A stretch of DNA of 64,000 bases from the NCBI GenBank assembly GCA_025350465.1, contig JANXXU010000006.1, positions 1 to 64,000 of the forward strand, in the 5' to 3' direction. The stretch is from Alphaproteobacteria bacterium. GTDB lineage: Bacteria; Pseudomonadota; Alphaproteobacteria; Micropepsales; Micropepsaceae. The notes below the pieces were generated by a model, which was not told the origin of the DNA, made no database searches, and saw only the letters and a program-made list of their open reading frames with translations. A program made the position numbers and the translations under genes. The stretch's first letter is position 1, and the number at the start of each line of letters is the position of its first letter. Positions 26,236 to 34,632 of the stretch are shown here, piece by piece.

Positions 26236-28215
26236 TTACACCTTCGCGCGCATCAGCATGCCGTACAGGTCGCGCGGATCGTCGGGGTCCGCGATCATGT
26301 CGAGGTTTTGCACGAACGAGGTGCCCTTCACGCGCGCGTGCACGTAACGCAAAGCCGCGAAGTCCTCGATCGCAAAGCCGACGCCGTCGAACAACGTGAT
26401 TTGTTCTGGGCCCGCGCGCCCTTTGGCCTGGCCCGCGATCACTTGCCAGAGCTCCGTCACCGGATGATCCGGCGCAAGCTGCTGGATCTCGCCTTCGATC
26501 CGCGTTTGCGGCGCGTACTCGACGAAAATGTTCGAGCGCAGAAGAATGTCGCGGTGCAGCTCGGTCTTGCCGGGGCAATCGCCACCGATCGCGTTGATGT
26601 GGACACCCGTGCCGACCATGTTGTCGGTGAGGATGGTGGCGTATTGCTTGTCGGCCGTGCAGGTCGTGATGATCTCCGCGCCTTCAATTGCCGCCTCGGC
26701 GCTTTTGCATGGCGTCACGTAAAGACCGGCGCTGGCGGCGAGGTTCGCGGCCGCCTTGCGCGTCGCGGCGGGATCGATGTCGTAGAGCCGCACCTCTTCG
26801 ACGCCGCAAATGGCTTGGAACGCCAGCGCCTGAAATTCCGATTGTGCGCCGTTGCCGATCATCGCCATCGTTTTCGCGTTCTTGGGTGCGAGGTACTTGG
26901 CTGCCATAGCCGAGGTCGCGGCGGTCCGCAAAGCCGTAAGCAGCGTCATTTCGGACAACAGCAGCGGATAGCCGGTCGCGACATCGGCGAGAACGCCGAA
27001 CGCGGTCACCGTCTGCAGGCCCGCCGGCATGTTCTTCGGGTGTCCGTTGACGTATTTGAAGCCATAAAACACGCCGTCCGACGTCGGCATCAACTCTATG
27101 ACGCCGACAGCCGAATGGCTGGCGACGCGGGGCGTTTTGTCGAAATGCTCCCAGCGCCGGAAGTCGGTTTCGATCTCGGCGGCGAGCTCAGTCAAAATGC
27201 GCTTCAAGCCCACATGGTGCACGAGCCGCATCATGTTCTCGACGCTGATGAAAGGCACGAGCGCCAAGTGCGAAGGCGCGGGCGCTTTGCGCGTCGACGC
27301 GGCGTAGCGCGCGATCGAGGACTTGCGCCCCAGCAAACCCGCCGTCAGGTCGACCATCAGGCGCGTGGTACGCCCGCTCTCGTCGAGCGAAGGATTGAGC
27401 TCGGCAAGATCGAGCGAGGTGACGAGGTCGCTCTCGTAAAGCAGCTCCATCACGAGATGCGCCTCGCTCGAGCGCACGCCGGCGGCAACCGCTGTGCCGA
27501 CGCCTGGCGCAATCGAGGGATCGAGAAAATCGACGTCGAGCGACACATGCAGCATGCCGTTCGCTTGACGCACCCGCTCCAGGAATTCACGCAGCGGCGC
27601 GGCGACTCCCCGCTCGTCGAGCACGCGCATATCTGCAATCTCAAACTCGCCGGCGCGAAGGGCGTCCTCTTCCTGTGCGTCGACCGAACGGATGCCTAAC
27701 AAACAGATGTTGCGCGCCGGCACCGGCGCCGGAAACGGCGGGAAGGCGCCAAACCCGGCGCGGCCGGCAATATAGGCAACGGGCATACCGTGATAGTTGC
27801 CCGAGTCGGTCGTCGCGGGCGTGTGAATGTCGGTATGGGCATCGAGCCAGAGCACGAAGAGCGGCCGCCCCTGCGCCTTCGCATGTGCTGCAACGCCCGA
27901 GACCGTGCCCATCGACATTGCGTGATCGCCGCCGAGAAAGATCGGAAAACCGTTTGCCATGGCCTTTGTGGAGATCTCGGCCAGCGCCGAGGTCCAGGCC
28001 ACCGTTTCAGGTTCGCCGTGGAGGCGCGCGTCGGCGTACGCTGACGGCGGGAGAGCGTTGGGCTTTGCATCGCCCCAATCGCTCACTCGATGGCCGAGCG
28101 CGGTCAATGCCTGAGCGAGGCCAGCCCCGCGGTAGGCCGCCGGCCCCTCAGAGCAACCTTTTTTCCGCTTTCCGGAATCCACCGGCGCGCCAACGAGTAT
28201 GCAGGTCTTGGTCAT
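26236..28215 (-). CDS. Bifunctional arginase-ornithine cyclodeaminase fusion
   Basis: One uninterrupted 659-residue frame joins two enzymes. Residues 1-308 carry the arginase metal motifs FLGGDHAMSMG, WLDAHTDIHTP and SLDVDFLDPSIAPGVG. From about 318 the product matches ornithine cyclodeaminase: LALVPFISVENMMRLVHHVG, DKTPRVASHSAVGVIELMP, FYGFKYVNGHPKN, MAMIGNGAQSEFQALAF and IGGDCPGKTELH. The pair would turn arginine into ornithine and urea, then ornithine into proline and ammonia. Separate genes are the usual state, often neighbours. The ATG at 28215 is chosen for its GAGGGA site. It is transcribed divergently from the prolyl-aminopeptidase-like gene. Confidence 0.92.
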   Translation of the reverse strand: MTKTCILVGAPVDSGKRKKGCSEGPAAYRGAGLAQALTALGHRVSDWGDAKPNALPPSAYADARLHGEPETVAWTSALAEISTKAMANGFPIFLGGDHAMSMGTVSGVAAHAKAQGRPLFVLWLDAHTDIHTPATTDSGNYHGMPVAYIAGRAGFGAFPPFPAPVPARNICLLGIRSVDAQEEDALRAGEFEIADMRVLDERGVAAPLREFLERVRQANGMLHVSLDVDFLDPSIAPGVGTAVAAGVRSSEAHLVMELLYESDLVTSLDLAELNPSLDESGRTTRLMVDLTAGLLGRKSSIARYAASTRKAPAPSHLALVPFISVENMMRLVHHVGLKRILTELAAEIETDFRRWEHFDKTPRVASHSAVGVIELMPTSDGVFYGFKYVNGHPKNMPAGLQTVTAFGVLADVATGYPLLLSEMTLLTALRTAATSAMAAKYLAPKNAKTMAMIGNGAQSEFQALAFQAICGVEEVRLYDIDPAATRKAAANLAASAGLYVTPCKSAEAAIEGAEIITTCTADKQYATILTDNMVGTGVHINAIGGDCPGKTELHRDILLRSNIFVEYAPQTRIEGEIQQLAPDHPVTELWQVIAGQAKGRAGPEQITLFDGVGFAIEDFAALRYVHARVKGTSFVQNLDMIADPDDPRDLYGMLMRAKV

Positions 28216-28299
28216 TCCGGTCCCTCGCACTCAGACAAATCTACATTTGACGCTTCGCCGCATAAAGCGCGAAGCTCGCGCGTATCGGGGAAGGCCATC

Positions 28300-29247
28300 A
28301 TGAAATTCACACGCCGAACGATGCTGGCGGCGCTGGCCACAAGCGCACTGGCGCCGAGTGCGCTTGCCAGTGCACCGCAGGTAACCGATGAAACCGGCTT
28401 TGTCGACGTCGCTGGCGGCAAAGTGTGGTGGCGGCGTGCTGGCAAGCGGAAGAAGAAGACGCCGCTCTTGCTCCTGCATGGCGGCCCCGGTTGTGGCCAC
28501 AACTATCTGCTGCCGATGAAGGGCCTTGCCGACGAACGGCCGGTGATCTTTTACGATCAGCTCGGCTGTGGTCTTTCCGACGCGCCCGAGGATGACGTGC
28601 TCTACCGCATCCCGCGCTTCGTCGACGAGGTCGATGCCATACGCCGCGCGCTCGGCCTCGATCGCATCATCCTGTTCGGCAATTCCTGGGGCTCGATGCT
28701 CGCGATCGAGTACATGGTGACGGGCCACGGCAAGGGTGTTGAGAAGTTGATCCTCTCGGGCGCCCTCGCCAGCGTCCCGCAGGCCACAGCCGGCATCAAT
28801 CGTCTTGTCGACAACCTTCCGAACGGCGCTGGCAAGCGCATCCGCGAACTTGAGGCTGCCGGTCAGCAGTCATCGAAGGAGTATGAATCCCTCGTCGGTG
28901 TCTTTTACGCGCGCCACCTCTGCCGGGCGAATCCGTTGCCGCCGGAATTCGATGCGACCGTTGCCAATCTTGCGAAGTCGCCGGCATATCGTGTTCTCAA
29001 CGGTCCGAACGAGTTCACGATCACCGGTGTCATGAAGGATTGGGAACGCCGGGCCGATCTCGGCCGCATCAAGGTGCCGACCTTGATCACCACCGGCGAG
29101 TTCGACGAGGTGACGATCGACTGCGAGGAGACGATTCAACAAGGCATCGCCGGATCGCAGCTCGTCGTCATGCCCGATTGTTCGCATCTGACGATGTTGG
29201 AAAAGCCCGACGAATATAACGCCATCATCCGCCGGTTCATCACATAG
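28300..29247 (+). CDS. Exported alpha/beta hydrolase, proline iminopeptidase-like
   Basis: The 315-residue product has a twin-arginine leader (FTRRTMLAALATSALAPSALA). The hydrolase fold shows LLLHGGPGCGHNYLLP (oxyanion hole, HGGPG), FGNSWGSMLAIEY (serine nucleophile), TTGEFDEVT (acid) and DCSHLTMLEKP (His). HGGPG and GNSWGS are typical of the prolyl-aminopeptidase branch. The protein would act in the periplasm, releasing N-terminal proline from peptides or cleaving a similar small substrate. Its neighbour makes proline from arginine, which is suggestive but may be chance. GGGGAAGG precedes the ATG. Its end overlaps the DUF72 gene by eight bases, tail to tail. Confidence 0.85.
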   Translation: MKFTRRTMLAALATSALAPSALASAPQVTDETGFVDVAGGKVWWRRAGKRKKKTPLLLLHGGPGCGHNYLLPMKGLADERPVIFYDQLGCGLSDAPEDDVLYRIPRFVDEVDAIRRALGLDRIILFGNSWGSMLAIEYMVTGHGKGVEKLILSGALASVPQATAGINRLVDNLPNGAGKRIRELEAAGQQSSKEYESLVGVFYARHLCRANPLPPEFDATVANLAKSPAYRVLNGPNEFTITGVMKDWERRADLGRIKVPTLITTGEFDEVTIDCEETIQQGIAGSQLVVMPDCSHLTMLEKPDEYNAIIRRFIT

Positions 29248-30037
29248 TGGCCACGCTGATCTGTTTGATCAGGGCCTGCGCGGCTCCCGGCGCGCGTTCC
29301 TTCGCGCCGCTGATGAAATAGACGAGCACGTCGCGCTTCTTCTTGGCCGGCGCTTTGTCGCTGATCGGCTTCAAATCCTTCGGCGTCTCGCCGTTCGCCC
29401 AAGCCTGTGCCCGCGCGCCCCACTTCTTGATGTCGGCGGGCTTATAGCCGGTCGATACGTCGGAGACCGTGTTTTGCAAGCGCAGATAGACGAAGTCGCC
29501 CGTCACATCACCCGGCACCGTCGTCTTTTCCGAATCGACGCCCACAATGGCAATGTTGTGTTTGTGCGCGAGATCGAAGAACGCGGGCACCGCAAAGGTC
29601 GCGTTCTTGGCCTCCACGGCGTGACGAAGCTTTACGCCGTTGCGCTCCTTCGGCAGCAACGCGAAAAAGGCTTCGACATCCGCCGCGTCGAATTTTTTCG
29701 CCGGCGCGAATTGCCAGAACAGCGGCCCGAGCTTGGCCCCGAGCTCCAGCAGGCCGCAATCGATAAAGCGATCGATCGAAGGGCCCGCCTCGCCCAGCAC
29801 GCGGCGATTGACCGCCGCCATCGATGCCTTCACCGAGAACATGAAATTGTCCGGCGTGTGCGCCGCCCAGCTGCGGATACTGGCCGGCTTTGGCAGGTTG
29901 TAGAAGGTGCTGTTGATCTCGATGGAGGTCAGCCGGCTTGAGGCGTAGGCGAGTTCCTCGGCGTGCGCCAATCCCTTGGGATAGAACACGCCCCGCCACG
30001 GCGCGAAGTTCCATCCCCCGATGCCGACCCTGATCAT
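29240..30037 (-). CDS. DUF72 domain-containing protein
   Basis: The 265-residue product matches DUF72 (YecE-like TIM-barrel): IRVGIGGWNFAPWRGVFYP, LTSIEINSTFYNLPKPASI, LGPLFWQFAPAKKF, VKLRHAVEAKN and DFVYLRLQNT. The family is widespread and its biochemical role is not settled. Length is normal for the family, so it looks intact. It is convergent with the iminopeptidase-like gene. Upstream lies a patch of decayed genes. Confidence 0.9.
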   Translation of the reverse strand: MIRVGIGGWNFAPWRGVFYPKGLAHAEELAYASSRLTSIEINSTFYNLPKPASIRSWAAHTPDNFMFSVKASMAAVNRRVLGEAGPSIDRFIDCGLLELGAKLGPLFWQFAPAKKFDAADVEAFFALLPKERNGVKLRHAVEAKNATFAVPAFFDLAHKHNIAIVGVDSEKTTVPGDVTGDFVYLRLQNTVSDVSTGYKPADIKKWGARAQAWANGETPKDLKPISDKAPAKKKRDVLVYFISGAKERAPGAAQALIKQISVATM

Positions 30038-30099
30038 CCAAGTCTCCGCCGCAATTTTCGACGCGGAGATTAGTCAGACGGACGGTGCCGAACGCAAGC

Positions 30100-30282
30100 C
30101 TAGAGGCAGGCAAAGATCGCGGCGCACAGTCCATTTGCCCGCGGGTCGCCGACCAAATCGGCGCCCATCTGGTTCAAGGTATAGCCGATGCCGACTCGGG
30201 CGTCGGGATCGGCGCAGCCGAACGAACCGCCCCAGCCGCTATGGCCGAAGGCGCGCGGGTTTGGCCCATAGACGCCGATCCA
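30100..30282 (-). pseudogene. C-terminal remnant of a beta-lactamase-fold serine hydrolase
   Basis: The minus strand encodes 60 residues from 30282 to a TAG at 30100-30102, including YGPNPRAFGHSGWGGSFG followed by ADPDARVGIGYTLNQMG. The GHSGWGGSFGxADPxxRxGxGYxxNQM pattern is the C-terminal end of class C beta-lactamase-like esterases/hydrolases, with the HSG motif intact. An in-frame TGA lies directly upstream and no SxxK motif is near, so the N-terminal 300 or so residues are lost. Confidence 0.75.
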
Positions 30283-30416
30283 TCATCGAGACCAGCAACG
30301 AAAGCCGGCGCTTCAAACCAGAAGCTGACCTAAAAACCGAGCCTCACGCCTTCCAGCGATGCGCCGCGCTACGCAGGGGATCCGCCCATAGCCTCCAGGC
30401 ACCACTACGCCAAGAT

Positions 30417-30448
30417 GGGTCAAAATTGGATTCCGATCCGGGGTCAAA
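30417..30448. repeat. Repeated GGGTCAAA motif, possible insertion-sequence end
   Basis: GGGTCAAA occurs at 30417-30424 and again at 30441-30448, just beyond the yceI stop and next to the hydrolase remnant. Spaced GGGTCAA-type repeats occur at the termini of IS21-family elements in related bacteria. No transposase sequence is present here, so at most a terminal scar remains. Confidence 0.3.
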
Positions 30449-30479
30449 CTTCAGCGGCGATTGACACCCAACGTCTCGG

Positions 30480-31106
30480 TCAGTGCATCTGCTCAAACTC
30501 GGTATCGATGACGAGTTGTATCGAGTCGCCCAACATTTGTGGCAAGCCGAAGTCCTTAGGGTGAATTTTCGCAGTTGCCTCGGCACCGATCCGCGGATGA
30601 CTCATGAAGCCTTTGCCGGCACCCTCTAGTGTGACGTCGAATGCGAGCGGCGCAGTTTTACCGAGCAGAGTAAATTGGCCCGTCACCCGGCCATGCGTGG
30701 AATCTATCTTCTGAAACTTGGTCGATACAAAAGTTGCGTCCGGATAAGTCGTAGATTTCAAGTAGCCGTCGCCCGCCAGCTCAGCCGCAAATCCGGGAAC
30801 CGGAGTTGCGATCGAAGCTGTGGCGACCGACACTTGAAGCGATGAGCCGGAGGGCTGCGCCGGGTTCCAATTGAGCGTTCCGGACACCCTCTCAAAGCGA
30901 AAGACGCTCAGCGAATATCCCAGGTGCGAAACCTTGGCGATAACGGATGTGTGCTGCACGTCGAGGGAATAGGCCCCGGCCGGCGCTTGCTTGTAGTCTC
31001 GCTCGGCGGGGAAAACGCCCGGGGGCAGTCCGCTTGCGCCAAGCGCGCTGTGACTGGCGATGACCGCCAGAGCGAAACCGGACAGGGCCCGGAACGATTT
31101 CAACAT
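30480..31106 (-). CDS. YceI-family periplasmic lipid-binding protein
   Basis: The 208-residue product has a signal peptide (ALAVIASHSALGA) and the YceI lipocalin-like pattern: AGAYSLDVQHTSVIAKVSHL, FRFERVSGTLNWNPAQPSGS, SATFVSTKF-like DATFVSTKFQKID, GRVTGQFTLLGKTAPLAFDV and DFGLPQMLGDSIQLVIDTEF. Family members bind isoprenoid-type lipids in the periplasm, and some are stress-induced. Here no cytochrome b561 or similar partner is adjacent. The gene looks intact although it lies between remnants on both sides. Confidence 0.9.
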   Translation of the reverse strand: MLKSFRALSGFALAVIASHSALGASGLPPGVFPAERDYKQAPAGAYSLDVQHTSVIAKVSHLGYSLSVFRFERVSGTLNWNPAQPSGSSLQVSVATASIATPVPGFAAELAGDGYLKSTTYPDATFVSTKFQKIDSTHGRVTGQFTLLGKTAPLAFDVTLEGAGKGFMSHPRIGAEATAKIHPKDFGLPQMLGDSIQLVIDTEFEQMH

Positions 31107-31265
31107 GGTGTCCTGTTTCCCTTGATGAAAATGAATAGTCGATGGTCTAGGCGGGGATTCAAGTAGGAGATTAGTCAGACCATCCCTTGAATCTAAGATT
31201 TGCGCAAATCTGACTCATTGTTTGGATGCGCGAACATCGAATTGAAATCGAACTGGGTGTGAAGG

Positions 31266-31399
31266 ATCACAGGCAGCCTGATCATCCACCCGGCGTCGAC
31301 GACGCACCGCGAACTCACCGACGACCAGAAGACGCACGCCCGCGCCGGCCAGATTGGTGCGGGTGTCGGTCGAGATCGAGGATGTAGCGGATATCCGTG
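31266..31399 (+). pseudogene. C-terminal remnant of an O-acyl-homoserine sulfhydrylase (MetZ/MetY type)
   Basis: In one frame the sequence reads GSLIIHPASTTHRELTDDQK, the conserved C-terminal part of PLP-dependent O-succinyl/O-acetylhomoserine sulfhydrylases. After a shift near 31345-31354 it continues in another frame as VRVSVEIEDVADI, which matches the family's final VRLSxGIEDxxDI block. Only about 45 codons remain, with an in-frame TGA just upstream, and the PLP lysine region is gone. It is a broken fragment. Confidence 0.8.
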
Positions 31400-31422
31400 G
31401 GCTATTTTCGGGATATGCCAAT

Positions 31423-31674
31423 CACGTTACCGGCCGCAACGCCGTTCTTGCCGGGTGCGACAAGCTGAAGAAGCGCTTGCTGGCGCGAATCGAGCGCGGC
31501 CACTACGCCAACGTGGGCGACTACGTGCGCGATCTCGTGCGCAAGGATCTCGAGCGCCGCGAAAGGCTGGTAGCGGAACCCAAGAAGGGTGAGGCGAGCG
31601 GCTTGAGTTCGCGCCGCGTGCCCGAGATATTCGCCACCGTCCGACGTGCCGCTAAAGCAAGGCGGAATGACTGA
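31423..31674 (+). pseudogene. ParD-like antitoxin, lacking its own start codon
   Basis: The frame encodes KLKKRLLARIERGHYANVGD, YVRDLVRKDLERRERL and EASGLSSRRVPEIFATVRRA. This is the pattern of ParD antitoxins: a ribbon-helix-helix part, then a toxin-binding tail with the SGxSxRxVxxIxA block. No ATG, GTG or TTG lies in frame between the fused MetZ remnant and this region, so only a start inside the remnant (31354) could translate it. The stop overlaps an ATG of a ParE-like frame, the usual parDE layout. Confidence 0.65.
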
Positions 31675-31741
31675 ATATCGCCTTTCGGCAGAAGCCGAGC
31701 CCGATCTCAAATTGGCCGGGCGCACGTTCTATGGCTGCCCG
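31667..31741 (+). pseudogene. N-terminal scrap of a ParE-like toxin
   Basis: The ATG at 31667 overlaps the ParD-like stop, and the frame starts MTEYRLSAEAEPDL, the usual opening of RelE/ParE-type toxins. After about 14 residues the similarity ends and the frame runs into the end of the convergent korB gene. The catalytic part of the toxin is missing, so the module cannot be active. Confidence 0.6.
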
Positions 31742-32797
31742 TCAACGATAGTCGTCGTTGATGCCTTCGAGCACCTTCGCGCCCGGGCACAGTTCGCGCG
31801 TGCCCAGCGAATTCAGCGGCACGTCGACCGTGTTGAGCGCGGCATGCAGATCGCGCGGTTCGGGATCGAGATAGAGCAAGCCCGTGACGATTTCGCCCGC
31901 CGCGTGCCGCTCCTGTAGATAGTTCATCGCCTTGACGCGGTCGCGCGGGTCGTAGTCACCGTGCAGTTTGTGCAGCCGCAGGATCGAGCCGTCGTGCTGC
32001 TTCACCTCTTCGACTGAGCCCGGTTCGTACTTGACCGTGATCTCTTCGCGGGCCTCGATGAAGTCGAGGCTGTTGACCGCTTCGTTGTGCTCGCGCACGA
32101 AGTCGAAACTCTTGGTCGAGCCGGGATGATTGTTGAACGCGACGCACGGGCTGATCACGTCGATGACCGCCGAACCTTTGTGCGCGATCGCCGCTTTGAT
32201 CAGCGGCACCAGCTGATGTTTGTCGCCCGAGAAGCTGCGCGCGACGAACGTGGCGCCGGCAAGCAGCGCCAAACCGACCAGATCGATCGGCGCGTCGTTG
32301 TTGGTGCCGCCGGCCTTTGACTTCGATCCTTGGTCGGCGGTCGCCGAGAATTGGCCTTTGGTCAGGCCGTAGACGCCGTTGTTTTCGCAGATATAGACCA
32401 TGTTCATCGCCCGCCGGACGCAATGCACGAACTGGCCCAGTCCGATCGACGCCGAGTCGCCGTCGCCCGAAACGCCGAGGTAGATCAAATCCTTGTTGGC
32501 AAGATTGGCGCCGGTCAGCACCGACGGCATGCGTCCATGCACGGAATTGAAGCCGTGGCTTTGACCCAAGAGATAGTCGGGCGTCTTGGACGAACAGCCG
32601 ATGCCGGAGAGCTTCGCCACCCGGTGCGGCTCGATGTCGAGTTCATAGCAAGCTTGGATCAAAGCCGCCGAAATCGAATCGTGTCCGCAGCCGGCGCACA
32701 AGGTCGAGATCGAGCCTTCATAGTCGCGATGGGTGAAGCCGAGCTTGTTCGGCACCAGCGCCGGGTGGCGGAATTTCGGTTTCGCCAGATAGGTCAT
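31742..32797 (-). CDS. korB: 2-oxoacid:ferredoxin oxidoreductase, beta subunit
   Basis: The 351-residue product has the thiamine diphosphate-binding beta-subunit pattern. LCAGCGHDSISAALIQACYE, SGIGCSSKTPDYLLGQSHGF, LGVSGDGDSASIGLGQFVH and YICENNGVYGLTKGQFSAT follow in order, with cysteines that could ligate an Fe-S cluster. With the alpha subunit it oxidatively decarboxylates 2-oxoglutarate or a related 2-oxoacid, giving acyl-CoA and reduced ferredoxin. Its ATG overlaps the alpha stop (ATGA). The lack of separate gamma and delta genes fits the two-subunit type found in aerobes. Confidence 0.92.
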   Translation of the reverse strand: MTYLAKPKFRHPALVPNKLGFTHRDYEGSISTLCAGCGHDSISAALIQACYELDIEPHRVAKLSGIGCSSKTPDYLLGQSHGFNSVHGRMPSVLTGANLANKDLIYLGVSGDGDSASIGLGQFVHCVRRAMNMVYICENNGVYGLTKGQFSATADQGSKSKAGGTNNDAPIDLVGLALLAGATFVARSFSGDKHQLVPLIKAAIAHKGSAVIDVISPCVAFNNHPGSTKSFDFVREHNEAVNSLDFIEAREEITVKYEPGSVEEVKQHDGSILRLHKLHGDYDPRDRVKAMNYLQERHAAGEIVTGLLYLDPEPRDLHAALNTVDVPLNSLGTRELCPGAKVLEGINDDYR

Positions 32798-34632
32798 TGT
32801 GCGGCCTCTCGCCGGCTCACGCCCATCACGGACATGCGCTCGCCGATCGCTTTGGTGATGAAGCGCGCCGTGATCGGCGTGCCGTCATAGTGAAGAATGG
32901 AAATGAAGCGTGCCGGATCGATCGCACCCTCATTGACGAGCAGCGTGCGCATCTGCGCGTCGCGATTTTGCTCGACGATGAAAATCTGTTCGTGCGCGTT
33001 GACGAACTCGATGACCTCGTCGGGAAACGGAAAGGCGCGCAGGCGCATCGTATCGATGTGGATGCCTTTGGCTTCGAGCGCCACCAGCGCCTCGGTCATG
33101 GCCGGCGAGGTCGAGCCGAAATAGATCGCGCCGAAGCGGGTCGCTTCTTTGGCATGGCGCACGACCGGTTTCGGCACATATTTCTTCGCCGTTTCGAGCT
33201 TGCGCAGCAGCCGCTGCATATTGTCGACGTAGACCGAGCCCTCTTCGCTGTACTTCGCGTAGCGGTCGCGCGACGTGCCGCGCGTGAAATAGGCGCCCTT
33301 CGTCGGATGCGTGCCCGGCAACGTGCGATAGGGGATGGCGTCGCCGTCGACGTCGAGATAGCGCCCGAATTCCTTTCCCTTCTCGAGGTCTTCATAGGTC
33401 ATGATCTTGCCGCGGTCGTAGATCTGCTCTTCGCTCCACGTCAGCGGCTCGCACAACCACGCGTTCATCCCGATGTCGAGATCCTGCATCACGAAGATCA
33501 CGGTCTGCAGACGTTCGGCCAAATCGAACGACTTCGCGGCGAGCTCGAACGCTTCGCGCGGATCTTCCGGGAACAGCAGAATATGCTTGGTGTCGCCGTG
33601 GCTCGCGTAAGCCGCGATCAAAATGTCCGATTGCTGCGTGCGCGTCGGCATGCCGGTCGAGGGCCCGCCGCGCTGAATGTCGAAGATCACGGCGGGAATT
33701 TCGGCAAAATAGGCAAGGCCGATGAATTCCTGCATCAACGAGATGCCGGGCCCTGAGGTTGCCGTGAACGCGCGTGCCCCGTTCCAACCCGCGCCGATCA
33801 CCGCGCCGATCGCGGCAAGTTCGTCTTCAGCTTGGATGATGGCGAACTTGTTTTTCTTGGTGACCGAATCGACGCGCAGTTTGCGGCAATGCGCGGTGAA
33901 GGCCTCCGCCATCGAGGTCGAGGGCGTGATCGGATACCAGGCGCAGACCGTTGCGCCGCCGTAGACGGCGCCGAGCGCCGCCGCGTCGTTGCCTTCGATG
34001 AAGATGCGGTTGCCGACGCGATCCGATTTGCGAACCGACAGCTTGCACGTCTTCGCCAAATGCTCGTTCGCGTAGTCGCGCCCCAGATGCAGCGCTTTGA
34101 AATTCGAATCGAGCAACCGCTCCTTGCCCTTGAACTGCTCGGCGATGAGTCCCTCGATCACCGTGATGTCGATATCGAGCAGCGAAGCGAGCGCGCCGAC
34201 ATAGATGATGTTCTTGAAAAGCTGACGCTGCCGCGGGTCGGAATAGGTGCGGTTGCAGATGTCGGTCAGTGGCATGCCGATGACGTTGATGTCCGGCCGG
34301 AATTTCGAAGCCGGCATCGGCCGCGTGGAATCGTAGAACAGATATCCGCCGACGTCGATCGAGGCGACGTCCTTGTCCCAGGTCTGCGGGTTCATCGCGA
34401 CCATCAGGTCGACGCCGCCGCGCCGCCCGAGCCATCCGGCCTCCGACACGCGCACTTCGTACCAGGTCGGCAGGCCTTGAATGTTCGATGGGAAAATATT
34501 GCGTGAGGTGACCGGCACGCCCATGCGCAGGATCGACAGTGCGAACAGTTCGTTCGCGCTCGCCGAGCCCGAGCCGTTGACGTTGGCGAATTTGACGACG
34601 AAATCGTTCGTCGTTTCTATCGGCTTCGGCAT
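32794..34632 (-). CDS. korA: 2-oxoacid:ferredoxin oxidoreductase, alpha subunit (gamma-alpha fusion)
   Basis: The 612-residue product begins with a gamma-type domain (about 1-190, GSGSASANELFALSILRMGV, NIFPSNIQGLPTWYEVR). The alpha domain continues from about 205 with CAWYPITPSTSMAEAF, FAIIQAEDELAAIGAVIGAG, FTATSGPGISLMQEFIGLAY and FDIQRGGPSTGMPTRTQQSD. This fused arrangement is typical of the two-subunit Kor/Vor type. Its start lies 16 bases inside the upstream flavoprotein gene, and its end overlaps korB. The three genes form a tight operon. 2-oxoglutarate is the favoured substrate by family habit; branched-chain 2-oxoacids are an alternative. Confidence 0.92.
   Translation of the reverse strand: MPKPIETTNDFVVKFANVNGSGSASANELFALSILRMGVPVTSRNIFPSNIQGLPTWYEVRVSEAGWLGRRGGVDLMVAMNPQTWDKDVASIDVGGYLFYDSTRPMPASKFRPDINVIGMPLTDICNRTYSDPRQRQLFKNIIYVGALASLLDIDITVIEGLIAEQFKGKERLLDSNFKALHLGRDYANEHLAKTCKLSVRKSDRVGNRIFIEGNDAAALGAVYGGATVCAWYPITPSTSMAEAFTAHCRKLRVDSVTKKNKFAIIQAEDELAAIGAVIGAGWNGARAFTATSGPGISLMQEFIGLAYFAEIPAVIFDIQRGGPSTGMPTRTQQSDILIAAYASHGDTKHILLFPEDPREAFELAAKSFDLAERLQTVIFVMQDLDIGMNAWLCEPLTWSEEQIYDRGKIMTYEDLEKGKEFGRYLDVDGDAIPYRTLPGTHPTKGAYFTRGTSRDRYAKYSEEGSVYVDNMQRLLRKLETAKKYVPKPVVRHAKEATRFGAIYFGSTSPAMTEALVALEAKGIHIDTMRLRAFPFPDEVIEFVNAHEQIFIVEQNRDAQMRTLLVNEGAIDPARFISILHYDGTPITARFITKAIGERMSVMGVSRREAAQ

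Noticed and set aside
31667-31918. Intact ParE-like toxin gene
   Set aside because: Similarity ends after about 14 residues and the rest is antisense to korB.
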